From a virus: 64,000 bases of DNA. The stretch covers positions 21,789 to 85,788 of the IMG/VR virus record IMGVR_UViG_3300028920_000059, one strand, 5' to 3'. Every line of letters begins with the position of its first letter. Position 1 is the stretch's first letter. This document shows positions 56,778-64,000 of this stretch, in pieces. Under the pieces are notes generated by a model. The model worked only from the letters and a program-made list of their open reading frames with translations, was not told the DNA's origin and ran no database searches. The translations under genes were made by a program, and so were the position numbers.

Positions 56778-57220
56778 TGGCCGCCTTTACTGACGTTCAG
56801 GGCCGCGCCTGGGAAGTCGCGGTCAATTACGGCGCAATGCGTCGTGTCCGCGAGTCCCTGTCAGTGAATCTGATGGAGGTTGTCGGCGGGGAGCTATTGC
56901 AGCGCATCACGTCAGACCCGGTTTTACTGATAGACATATTATATTGGGTGCTCAAGCCCCAGGCAGATGAGCGAAACATATCGATAAACGACTTCGCCGA
57001 GATATTCGACGGGGACACCGTTTATAATGCCAGCATGGCGCTACGGGACTCCATCATAAATTTTTTCCCGAAGGACAAAAGGGCGGCGGCGAAAAGGATG
57101 GTCGAGCGGGTCGATCGGATCGCCGACGAGATGTGGCAAAAAATGGAACGGGAACTGGACGATCAATTCCCGACCGATGCTGGGATGCCGTCTATCACGC
57201 CGCCGGAATCCTCGGAATAG
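56777..57220 (+). CDS. tail assembly chaperone (G-like)
   Basis: The 147-residue protein begins MAAFTDVQGRAWEVAVNYGAMRRVRESL, typical of tail assembly chaperones that bind the tape measure. Close to its end lies a six-A run (57138-57143) where a -1 slip would join it to the downstream frame. The unshifted product ends at 57220. It lies between the tube and tape-measure genes. Confidence 0.68.
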   Translation: MAAFTDVQGRAWEVAVNYGAMRRVRESLSVNLMEVVGGELLQRITSDPVLLIDILYWVLKPQADERNISINDFAEIFDGDTVYNASMALRDSIINFFPKDKRAAAKRMVERVDRIADEMWQKMERELDDQFPTDAGMPSITPPESSE

Positions 57221-57477
57221 ACCCCTCCCCGCTCACGCTGCGGGAGTTATGCAAGATGGTAGACGCCAAGGTCCGCAACGAATGGGGGCATACGGCGTCA
57301 ATGATGGCGCTCATTGCTAATTGCAACCGCGACCCCAAGAAGCGCCGCGCCTTTGAGGCCCGGGATTTCATGCCGGCGCCATTGCGCCCGAAGAAGCTCG
57401 GCGGGCTACCGTGGTCGCCGGATGACCGGAAAAAGCTGGCAAGGCGTGCCGGCATAAAGGTGCCTGACGATGCCTAA
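57142..57477 (+). CDS. frameshift extension of the tail chaperone (T-like)
   Basis: This frame is shifted by -1 from the preceding gene. It has a protein-like body (CWDAVYHAAGILGIDPSPLTLRELCKMV and ASMMALIANCNRDPKKRR) similar to lambda T-type domains, and no start codon with a ribosome site of its own. A -1 slip at CAAAAAAT (57137-57144) would give a 233-residue fusion of both parts, as in lambda G-T. The GTG at 57133 is probably not used. Confidence 0.65.
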   Translation, partial: NGTGTGRSIPDRCWDAVYHAAGILGIDPSPLTLRELCKMVDAKVRNEWGHTASMMALIANCNRDPKKRRAFEARDFMPAPLRPKKLGGLPWSPDDRKKLARRAGIKVPDDA

Positions 57478-59683
57478 TCCAAGAGCGATCAACGCCGGCG
57501 GCGCGCGCGTCCGCCTGACACTTTACGATGATTTGCAAAAGGGCCTGCGCCGGGCTGAATACAAGCTCCGGGCTTTCGGCAAGAGAATTGGGAGCATGGG
57601 CCAGAGCCTTGGCCGAATATCGGCCCTTATCCTGGCCCCGCTGGCGATTGGGGGCAAGGTATTCGCCGACTTTGAGACGCAGATGGCCAAGGTCGCCACC
57701 ATGCTGGACGAACCCCAAAAGCACATGGCAAAGTTCCGCACCGGGCTACAGCAAATGGCGGTTGAGTTCGGGCAGAGCACCGCGGCGCTTGCCGATGGCC
57801 TTTATGACATTTTGTCCGCCACCATCCCCCCCGAGCGCGCCCTTGAGCTGCTGCGCGCCGGAACCAAGGCGGCGGTTGGCGGGTTCACCGATGCCAAGAC
57901 GAGCATATCGGCCCTCATTACCATCATGCAGGCATACGATAGTGAGCTGAAAAACGCGTCTGATGCCTCCGACTTCCTCTTTTCCGTCGTCAAGCGCGGC
58001 CGTCTTGATTATGCCGCACTGGCCGCGAATCTCGGCAAGGTGGCCCCGGTTGCCGCTGCCACCGGCGTCAAGCTTGAGGAATTCGGCGCCGCGCTAGCCC
58101 TCGTTACTCGTGGCATGCCCGATACCGAGCGGGCCACGACATCGCTGGCAAACATTATCGAAACATTCCTCAAAAACACCGACGACGCCGTGGCGATAGC
58201 CGACAAGCTGGGAATTGAGATGTCTTCGGCCGGCATCAAGGCTAAGGGCCTATTATACGTCATCCAAAAACTGTCACAGGTCGAACCTGATCTTGTTGCC
58301 AAGATATTCCCCCGGCGCCGCGCGCTCCGTGGCCTGATTATTGCTGTCCGCAAGGCAAAAGAGCTGGGGGTTGATATTGACGTGATCGCCGACCGGGCCG
58401 GCCGGGCCGACGAGGCATACCAGAAGGTAGCCCAAACTCTGACGCAGCGATTCAAGCAGGCATGGCAGGCCATCCTTGCATTTTTTGAGGAGATCGGCGC
58501 CGCCGTGGCCGGCCCGCTCAAAAACTTTTTTGTATGGCTTACGGAAACCCTCGGCATGCTCAAGCAATGGGCATCGGAAAATCACGGGCTAATCCAATCG
58601 GTCGGGAAGCTCGGGCTTGTGCTCGGCGGTATCGCTATCGGGCTAATGACCCTGGGCGCGGCGATACAGGGTGTCGCGTTTGTTTTGGGCGGACTGACGA
58701 TGGCCCTTACCGTGGCCAAGGTGTCGGCGATTGCCTTTGCCGGGGTCATTACCGCCCTGGCGTCTCCGATTGGAGTTCTGGCCCTGGGGTTCGCCGGGCT
58801 TGGCGTTGCCGTGCTGGCGTCGTCCGAGGAGGGGCGCCAGGCGTTCGGGAATTTCGGATCGACGGTCAAGCAGACCATTCGCGGCATATCCGACGCACTC
58901 CATGCGGGCGACATCTCAGCCGCAATGACCGTGCTGTGGGAGGGCATCAAGGCCATCTGGGCTGACGGCGTGTATGCGCTAAAAAACCTGTGGATCAACA
59001 TGAAAGAGAATTTCCAGACCAATATCTTCTCGATGCTGGAAATCATCCAAGACTTTTTCCTCGGCCCGAACAGCCTTGTCGGATGGGCCGAAAAGGCCAT
59101 CAACTACGTACTGGACAAGCTGACGCAGCTCGGCGACAAGTTCCAGGAGTTGCGGGAATTCTACGACGAATCGGTGGGGCCGTCCAAGATCATTGCCCGT
59201 GACGCCGAGGGCAACTTGGTACTCAACGAGCAGGAGGGGCCAGCCAAGCCCCGGGCGCCGGCAAATGCCCCGTCATACCTGGACATCGTCAAGGCCGATG
59301 CCGAGCGGGCGCGCAAGGACGCGGCCAAGGCCAGGGAGGAGGCGCGGACGGGGTTTGTCGCGGCGACAACCAAGGCCATGGCCCAACGGATGGCGTCACA
59401 GGCCGACACTGAATGGGACAAGGGCATTTCGGACTTCCTGGGGTCGTTCAGCAAGCGGCCGATAGGTGCTGGCGCAACGCCCGATACCGATATTGACCTG
59501 GACGGACTGAATCAGGCGATCAGCGGCATAGAGACCGCCGGTTTCTTCCGGCTGGCCGAACCTGGTGGCATCGGTGCCGGAACGTCGGTTGCGCGCGAAC
59601 AATTAGACGTGTTGAAAAACATTAGCAAGTCCAGTAAGGACATCGAAGAAAACACCAGGGACAGCACCCTTACATGGGGATAA
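57470..59683 (+). CDS. tape-measure protein
   Basis: The 737-residue protein begins with a short N-terminal part, then a TMP core (FETQMAKVATMLDEPQKHMAKF, YDILSATIPPERALELL), a central hydrophobic region (about 375-460) that could insert into a membrane during entry, and a charged, helical C-terminal part. The family sets tail length; 737 residues predict a tail of about 110 nm at 1.5 angstrom per residue, a rough estimate. It overlaps the chaperone extension by eight bases. Confidence 0.78.
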   Translation: MPNPRAINAGGARVRLTLYDDLQKGLRRAEYKLRAFGKRIGSMGQSLGRISALILAPLAIGGKVFADFETQMAKVATMLDEPQKHMAKFRTGLQQMAVEFGQSTAALADGLYDILSATIPPERALELLRAGTKAAVGGFTDAKTSISALITIMQAYDSELKNASDASDFLFSVVKRGRLDYAALAANLGKVAPVAAATGVKLEEFGAALALVTRGMPDTERATTSLANIIETFLKNTDDAVAIADKLGIEMSSAGIKAKGLLYVIQKLSQVEPDLVAKIFPRRRALRGLIIAVRKAKELGVDIDVIADRAGRADEAYQKVAQTLTQRFKQAWQAILAFFEEIGAAVAGPLKNFFVWLTETLGMLKQWASENHGLIQSVGKLGLVLGGIAIGLMTLGAAIQGVAFVLGGLTMALTVAKVSAIAFAGVITALASPIGVLALGFAGLGVAVLASSEEGRQAFGNFGSTVKQTIRGISDALHAGDISAAMTVLWEGIKAIWADGVYALKNLWINMKENFQTNIFSMLEIIQDFFLGPNSLVGWAEKAINYVLDKLTQLGDKFQELREFYDESVGPSKIIARDAEGNLVLNEQEGPAKPRAPANAPSYLDIVKADAERARKDAAKAREEARTGFVAATTKAMAQRMASQADTEWDKGISDFLGSFSKRPIGAGATPDTDIDLDGLNQAISGIETAGFFRLAEPGGIGAGTSVAREQLDVLKNISKSSKDIEENTRDSTLTWG

Positions 59684-59686
59684 GAC

Positions 59687-60520
59687 ATGGCCGACGGCAC
59701 GCGCATATTTGGGTCTGACGATTTCGAGTTCGGCGATTCGCCACGGGTGCGCCTTACATACCTGGTGACCGAGGCAGCCGACCAGGACGCGGTCTATACA
59801 TGGATCAACGCGAACGTCAATGCTTACGACGACTTCGGCCCCGTCAGACTCAAGAGAACCGCGGAGCGCATAGTCGATGAGGTGGAGGAGGGCGCGAAGT
59901 GGCGGGTTGAAGTGACCTATACCCTCCCGACTATCAATGACACCGACGACCCTACCCCCGGCAAGTCATTCACCACGGCCGGAGGGACCCAGCACATCAC
60001 GACCAGCAAGGAAACGATTGCCAATTATCCGGACGGGACATCTCCGGTCCACAAGCAGGTTATCGGCTTCGACGGAGAAAACGTCAACGGCTGCGACATC
60101 GTTGTTCCGATATTCGATTTCCAACAGACGATGTTCAAGACGGCCGCGCAGGTCGATAGTACGTATATTGCCACCATCATGGCGGCCACCGGCAAGGTCA
60201 ATAGTGACGCGGTTACGACCTGTCCGTTCAAGAGCAACATTGCCGCTGGCGAGCTGCTATTCCTTGGCGCTGACGGTGTTCAGCCCGAACCCGGTGGCGA
60301 CTGGGAGATTACCTACCGGTTCAGCTACAGCCCGAACCTCACGAATCAGACAATCGGCGACATCACCGGCATTGCAAAAAGGGGCTGGGAATATCTCTGG
60401 GTCCGCTTCCAGGACGACGAGAGCAACAGCACTCCGATCAAGGAACCGGCGTCCGCGCACGTCGAGCGGGTATACGATACCACGACCGTATTGAGCCTAG
60501 ACCTGGACGGGTGGTCGTAA
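59687..60520 (+). CDS. tail tip/distal tail protein-like
   Basis: The 277-residue protein lies right after the tape measure and has a beta-rich N-terminal part (VRLTYLVTEAADQDAVYTWIN, LKRTAERIVDEVEEGAKWRVEV) and a Rossmann-free C-terminal part (GDWEITYRFSYSPNLTNQ). Position suggests a distal tail or hub protein. The start follows GGGGATAAGAC. No motif names it. The stop overlaps the next ATG (TAATG). Confidence 0.58.
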   Translation: MADGTRIFGSDDFEFGDSPRVRLTYLVTEAADQDAVYTWINANVNAYDDFGPVRLKRTAERIVDEVEEGAKWRVEVTYTLPTINDTDDPTPGKSFTTAGGTQHITTSKETIANYPDGTSPVHKQVIGFDGENVNGCDIVVPIFDFQQTMFKTAAQVDSTYIATIMAATGKVNSDAVTTCPFKSNIAAGELLFLGADGVQPEPGGDWEITYRFSYSPNLTNQTIGDITGIAKRGWEYLWVRFQDDESNSTPIKEPASAHVERVYDTTTVLSLDLDGWS

Positions 60521-62343
60521 TGACATCGGCCAATGGCGGTAAGTTTCGTCATGTCGCCGCGGGGGAAGCGTTCCGCCCGCGGGCCGCCGATTGGAATGGG
60601 GCCATGGACGCCGCCCGGGTTGTGTCCGGCGGCGGATTTGCCCAGGCCGAGGCGACCAAGAATCGCAACCGGAATGTCATCGTCACGGTCTACAATGACA
60701 GCGCCGAGGATGTGCCCCGCAACGGCATCATGGCAATTACTGGGGTCAAGATTACCCCGGGCGACAAGGCGTCGATACTCCGCGACGGGCCGATTCTCAC
60801 CGGCGACATCCCCAGTGCGGCAGATGATCGCTTTTGCGTCACCCTCCAGGCGATAGATGCCGGGGCATACGGCAAGGCCGTGCTCTCCGGCATGATGCCA
60901 TGCACGGTCAACGTCATCGACGCAACGCATACGCTGGCCCAGTGCGACCTCACGAGCGATGCCAACGGCGTGGCCAGGCTGGAGTCCTCCAACGTCGGGG
61001 ACGCCTCGATATTGTGGAAGGACACCGGCACCGGGGAAAAAGATGCCCTAGTTATCTTTCCGTGGGGTGTCAGCCGAGGCGATATTATCAACGTCAACAA
61101 GACAAGTCATGGGTGGTCGGCATGGACGGCGGTTGCCGCCGACGGCGTGGCGGACTCTGACTGGGAAACCGCCGATACCGACAATAATGGGGGCTATATC
61201 CGCAAGGGGGTTGTGGTCGCCTCCGTGGACTCCGATAATGCGCTGGTCCTGGTCGGGCGCGGTCACCTCCCGTACAATGCGAGTTATACCGCCGGCGAGC
61301 GTCTGTGGCTTGACGCAGACAATAACGGTGTACTCGTGGACACCGAGGCCACCGGCGATATCCTGTGGATGGATTTGGACGGGGACGACGCGCAGCTCGG
61401 GACGATCCTTTGGCCGGCCTACGAGACCGAAACCGGGACAGAGATCACCGTTACCCAGGCATCCCACGGCTGGTCGGTCGGAGACCTGGTTATCGCCCCC
61501 GACGTGCACACCGACATATGGGCGGAGACCCCGGTATGGTACGAGCTGACCAATGGCAGCGTACCCGATTTAGGGTATGCGATGCTTCGCGGTGTGGTGC
61601 TCGAGGTTCCGGACGGAAATACCGCGGTTATACTGATCGAGGGGCGAGGGACCGTCACTGGCTCGCCAGGATATACCGCCGGCAAAATATACGGGGCCAT
61701 TGAGGGTAGCGATCAGCCCGGCTTGCAATCGGCCAACGAACAGTTTGAGGGTTGGTTTTACGCCATTGATTCGTCAGAGATATGGCTATTGCCGCGCGCT
61801 CCCGAGCCGATGCGTGCCATCGCAGAGGAGCAGGTCGGGCTATTTTGGTCGGGGGCGAGCAGTGATAGCGACGAGTCAGACCCGATTTATTTCCGCCTCA
61901 AGGGCAATTCGCTGCTGATTTGCTCGGCCAACATCAGCGGCAGCCTCGACGGAGAGGTGTACGACGCTGCCATATTTTTGGTCGTTCGGCTGGAGGAGTG
62001 GCACGAGACCAACCAATATGTTCGCGTGAACCTCAACGGCATATCGGTGAGCATCAGCGTGGAGGACAAGACGACCAGTGTGGCCGATGGCCACTCTCAC
62101 ACCTACAGTCAGTCCCGGGCAAGGGTCATCGGGCAGACTACGCTAGATACGCAGATAGCCAACGGGAGCTGGACACAGATTGCCAGTGCCAGCATATCGG
62201 AGTCCGGGGGTGACAGCTATACCATCACCATCAAGATGCAGGCTTATATTGATGGTTCCGGCGTTCCATACGTCAAGGTGCAGTTCAACGGCGCCGGCGA
62301 CGACACGGCAGGCCCGACGCTAAATCTCAACATGCTGCCGTGA
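60520..62343 (+). CDS. large tail-associated protein, possibly tip or receptor-binding
   Basis: The 607-residue protein has an N-terminal part (FRHVAAGEAFRPRAADWNGAMDAAR), a middle of repeating beta segments (ITVTQASHGWSVGDLVIAPD and INVNKTSHGWSAWTAVAADG are similar, about 60 residues each), and a C-terminal lectin-like or jelly-roll part ending with GSWTQIASASISESGGDSYTITI. The repeats suggest a rigid fibre or tip. It is the last tail gene. The ATG shares a base with the previous stop. Not to be confused with the fibre at 45333. Confidence 0.6.
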   Translation: MTSANGGKFRHVAAGEAFRPRAADWNGAMDAARVVSGGGFAQAEATKNRNRNVIVTVYNDSAEDVPRNGIMAITGVKITPGDKASILRDGPILTGDIPSAADDRFCVTLQAIDAGAYGKAVLSGMMPCTVNVIDATHTLAQCDLTSDANGVARLESSNVGDASILWKDTGTGEKDALVIFPWGVSRGDIINVNKTSHGWSAWTAVAADGVADSDWETADTDNNGGYIRKGVVVASVDSDNALVLVGRGHLPYNASYTAGERLWLDADNNGVLVDTEATGDILWMDLDGDDAQLGTILWPAYETETGTEITVTQASHGWSVGDLVIAPDVHTDIWAETPVWYELTNGSVPDLGYAMLRGVVLEVPDGNTAVILIEGRGTVTGSPGYTAGKIYGAIEGSDQPGLQSANEQFEGWFYAIDSSEIWLLPRAPEPMRAIAEEQVGLFWSGASSDSDESDPIYFRLKGNSLLICSANISGSLDGEVYDAAIFLVVRLEEWHETNQYVRVNLNGISVSISVEDKTTSVADGHSHTYSQSRARVIGQTTLDTQIANGSWTQIASASISESGGDSYTITIKMQAYIDGSGVPYVKVQFNGAGDDTAGPTLNLNMLP

Positions 62344-62422
62344 CCGCAGCCTGAATCACTCACTACAACCCGCTGCCGCCGATTTGCCCTTGTCCGGTGG
62401 ATAGATCCCGGATGATGCGCGC

Positions 62423-62629
62423 ATGTTCGATCCACAAGACCCCCGATCAGACCCGTACCGCCGCCTGACCCGCCAGCAGGCTATACGGGCGTATTGTCTG
62501 TGGTGCTGCGGCGAGATGGGATGGTCCGAAGTCAAGCGGTGTCCATCCGGCCCCGATAGCCCATCCCCGTGCCCCCTGTGGCGATATCGGACGGGTCACG
62601 AAACCCCGGTGGCGGCCGCCCCGAATTAG
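62423..62629 (+). CDS. small Cys-rich phage protein
   Basis: The 68-residue protein begins MFDPQDPRSDPYRRLTRQQAIRAY and has CLWCCGEMGWSEVKRC and CPLWRYRTG. Small proteins with this Cys pattern are common in phages, sometimes near terminase genes, and probably bind zinc. A clear ribosome site is missing before the ATG. No function can be assigned beyond zinc binding. Confidence 0.58.
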   Translation: MFDPQDPRSDPYRRLTRQQAIRAYCLWCCGEMGWSEVKRCPSGPDSPSPCPLWRYRTGHETPVAAAPN

Positions 62630-62806
62630 GGCGACTTTGCCCTAGTTTTGGGGGGCGTACTACCCAAAAGTCAGAGGAAGTCGGTTCCGTGGTGGTCCGG
62701 TAGGGGTCGAAATCGGCCGGACATGGCGTAAGCCACGGCGGCCCCAGGGGTTATGGCCGGAATCGGACTTGTTTGACACACTGTACCCTGCGAGCCTAGT
62801 CCATTG
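62630..62806. other. non-coding stretch before the rightward accessory genes
   Basis: I find no open frame with a ribosome site here. GC-rich inverted pieces (for example GGGGGGCG and GGCCGG segments) are present but no clear terminator. The promoter at 62807 follows. Confidence 0.4.
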
Positions 62807-62835
62807 TTGCGGTCTTTGCCGCCCGGGTGTATATT
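62807..62835 (+). promoter_or_regulatory. promoter of the right accessory genes
   Basis: TTGCGG (62807-62812), 17 bases, TATATT (62830-62835). The next gene begins 50 bases on after three CCTACCA leader units. Box quality is fair. It would drive the hairpin-module genes on the plus strand. Confidence 0.5.
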
Positions 62836-62886
62836 GCACCCGTCAAGCAAGACCTACCACCTACCACCTACCACCAGGAGAGAATC

Positions 62887-63435
62887 ATGCAGACCTACTA
62901 CGTTACCGAGCACACCTACACGCTGGCCAGCGACACGATCCCGCTGGAGTGGCAGCACTACTACCTGATCCAGACCGCGCCCGCCTGCGGCAATTTGAGC
63001 GGCGATCCCATCACCGACGGCTGGTGCGGCACCACCGACGACTGGGCCGAGTGCGCCCACGGCGAGTACTGCACGCTTGAGGAGGCTCAGGAGGCCGTGC
63101 GGCGTCTGATCGGCTGCGACCGGCTCCACCACCACGCTTGCGATAGCGAGACCGGATTCCCCGGCGGCTGGGATGAGCACGACGAAACCCTGGTGGAGTG
63201 CTACAGCCGCCAAGACCTCACCTGGACCACCTGGGATACCGGCGAGTGGCTCTACGGCCAGGACGCCCACCCGGACGGCGTGACCGCCGAGACTACCGAC
63301 GAGGAGCTGGCCGGGCTGGCGGATGAGGCCGAGGCCATCGCCGAGATGGACCGTGTGCGGCTGGACGGTGAGGGCGTGCTTGATGTGCTGACCCGCGACC
63401 GCGACGAGCAGCGCGAGGATGCCATTGCCGACTGA
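62887..63435 (+). CDS. acidic accessory protein
   Basis: The 182-residue protein begins MQTYYVTEHTYTLASDTIPLEW and is strongly acidic in its second half (many Asp and Glu). It has several Cys and His (CGTTDDWAECAHGEYC, CDRLHHHAC) that may bind metal. Such acidic proteins can mimic DNA or bind host proteins, but no family is named. The ATG follows CAGGAGAGAATC. A hairpin-module copy follows its stop. Confidence 0.62.
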   Translation: MQTYYVTEHTYTLASDTIPLEWQHYYLIQTAPACGNLSGDPITDGWCGTTDDWAECAHGEYCTLEEAQEAVRRLIGCDRLHHHACDSETGFPGGWDEHDETLVECYSRQDLTWTTWDTGEWLYGQDAHPDGVTAETTDEELAGLADEAEAIAEMDRVRLDGEGVLDVLTRDRDEQREDAIAD

Positions 63436-63441
63436 CCTTCC

Positions 63442-63538
63442 CCCATAGCCTCACAGCCCCGGCCGTCTCAGCGGTGCGGGGCTGAGGCAGTGAGAGACGC
63501 CACCTACCACCTACCACCTACCACCTACCACACAAGGA
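63442..63538 (+). repeat. intergenic hairpin module, copy 5
   Basis: CATAGCCTCACAGCCCCGG, loop, GCGGGGCTGAGGCAGTGAGAG, then four to five CCTACCA units and AAGGAGAGACC. It is the plus-strand version of the modules at 8661-9349, with the longest leader repeat. Confidence 0.85.
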
Positions 63539-63544
63539 GAGACC

Positions 63545-63736
63545 ATGCAAACCGCCATCATCAACGAGTCCGATTGCTGTAATTACAAAATCGAGCGCAT
63601 TGTTCTGGACGACTCAACCACACATTATTACGTGTGGGTAAGATGCGCCGAAAAGCGCTCCTGGTCCTGCGTCAAGTGCCGGAATAGCGATGCCGCCGAT
63701 GCGCTCTTCGAAGCTATTCTAGCTGCGGTGGAGTGA
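63545..63736 (+). CDS. small accessory protein
   Basis: The 63-residue protein begins MQTAIINESDCCNYKIERIV and has Cys at 11-12 and a CVKC pair near 43, so it may bind zinc. The ATG at 63545 follows AAGGAGAGACC. It lies between two copies of the hairpin module. No family recognised. Confidence 0.58.
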   Translation: MQTAIINESDCCNYKIERIVLDDSTTHYYVWVRCAEKRSWSCVKCRNSDAADALFEAILAAVE

Positions 63737-63741
63737 CCTTC

Positions 63742-63822
63742 CCCCATAGCCTCACAGCCCCGGCCGTCCCAGCGGTGCGGGGCTGAGGCAGTGAGAGACG
63801 CCTACCACCTACCACAAGGAGA
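63742..63822 (+). repeat. intergenic hairpin module, copy 6
   Basis: This copy precedes the second copy of the duplicated zinc-finger gene. It matches the module at 9275-9349 in inverted orientation, with arms CTCACAGCCCCGG and CGGGGCTGAGGCAGTGAG and two CCTACCA units. Confidence 0.85.
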
Positions 63823-63830
63823 GACTACCA

Positions 63831-64000
63831 TGCGCTACCAGGACGAAGATGGGACCTACTACGATATCTGCCGATCGTGCCATCAAGGCATGAGCGACGA
63901 GGAGGTTCACAAGGAATTAGGCTTATTGGGTCAGGACGTGTTCGCGTGGACCGAGGAGGGCGAAGTACGCGAGGCAGAGGAGGTCTACCAGATAGTGATA
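63831..64000 (+). CDS. small zinc-finger-like protein (copy 2, partial)
   Basis: The first 56 codons are identical to the gene at 9018-9263 except for one base (A for G in an Arg codon, CGA for CGG, silent). The gene runs off the window end. The copy is in the opposite orientation, 54.6 kb away, and carries its own leader module. The near-identity suggests recent duplication, ongoing recombination, or an assembly effect. Confidence 0.8.

Noticed and set aside
1-64000. CRISPR array
   Set aside because: No set of identical 25-40 base repeats with unique spacers was seen. The repeated modules at 8.4-9.3 and 63.4-63.8 kb enclose genes, and the pentamer array has no spacers.
1-64000. Integrase, excisionase or CI-like repressor of a temperate phage
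   Set aside because: No tyrosine or serine recombinase motifs and no clear repressor were found in the window. They could lie outside it.

Overview
The window is a 64 kb stretch of a tailed double-stranded DNA phage genome. It carries a complete phage replication set, a terminase, portal and capsid block, and a long-tail block with a tape-measure protein and a frameshifted tail-assembly chaperone. I see no sheath, integrase or repressor, which suggests a lytic virus with a non-contractile tail. The host cannot be named. A lipoprotein resembling an outer-membrane spanin hints at a Gram-negative host. Nothing looks chromosomal. Both ends of the window cut through genes.

Positions 1-30,010 (minus strand) hold early and replication genes: a SbcC/Rad50-like ATPase split into two genes with its SbcD partner, a RuvC-like resolvase, a FEN1-like exonuclease, a RecA-like recombinase, an unusual single-strand-binding protein, a clamp loader, a sliding clamp, a uracil-DNA-glycosylase/exonuclease fusion, a family A polymerase core, a DnaB-like helicase, an initiator-like winged-helix protein with an origin-like element inside its gene, a DnaG-like primase, a SNF2-type helicase and a sigma-like protein. 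Mixed in are a UDP-glucuronate decarboxylase and a TET-associated-type glycosyltransferase. With the UDP-glucose dehydrogenase at 30.2 kb they suggest a sugar-based DNA modification route. An amidoligase and an AIG2-type cyclotransferase lie at 28.4-30.0 kb. A block of small genes at 7.0-10.7 kb uses a recurring hairpin and leader module.

Positions 30,159-34,642 (plus strand) hold UDP-glucose dehydrogenase, a secreted 3D-domain lytic enzyme and small accessory genes. Positions 34,763-47,879 hold the terminase, portal, Mu F-like protein, a first protease/scaffold, decoration and major capsid set, and receptor-binding proteins. A lysis-like cluster follows at 48.8-49.6 kb. A second protease-capsid fusion with its own decoration protein lies at 49.7-52.1 kb. 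A sulfotransferase, methyltransferase and glycosyltransferase cassette comes next, then the neck and tail genes to 62.3 kb. The last 1.2 kb returns to hairpin-module small genes and includes an inverted, almost identical copy of a gene at 9.1 kb.

Control signals visible in the sequence include several promoters with a 16-base spacer, two promoters sharing a CTATAA-N4-TTATAG palindrome, an operator-like inverted repeat before the terminase, and a promoter-terminator unit at 40.4 kb. The short RNA from that unit would carry 10 bases complementary to the ribosome-binding leader shared by four early genes. All function calls come from reading motifs by eye; no database search was run.
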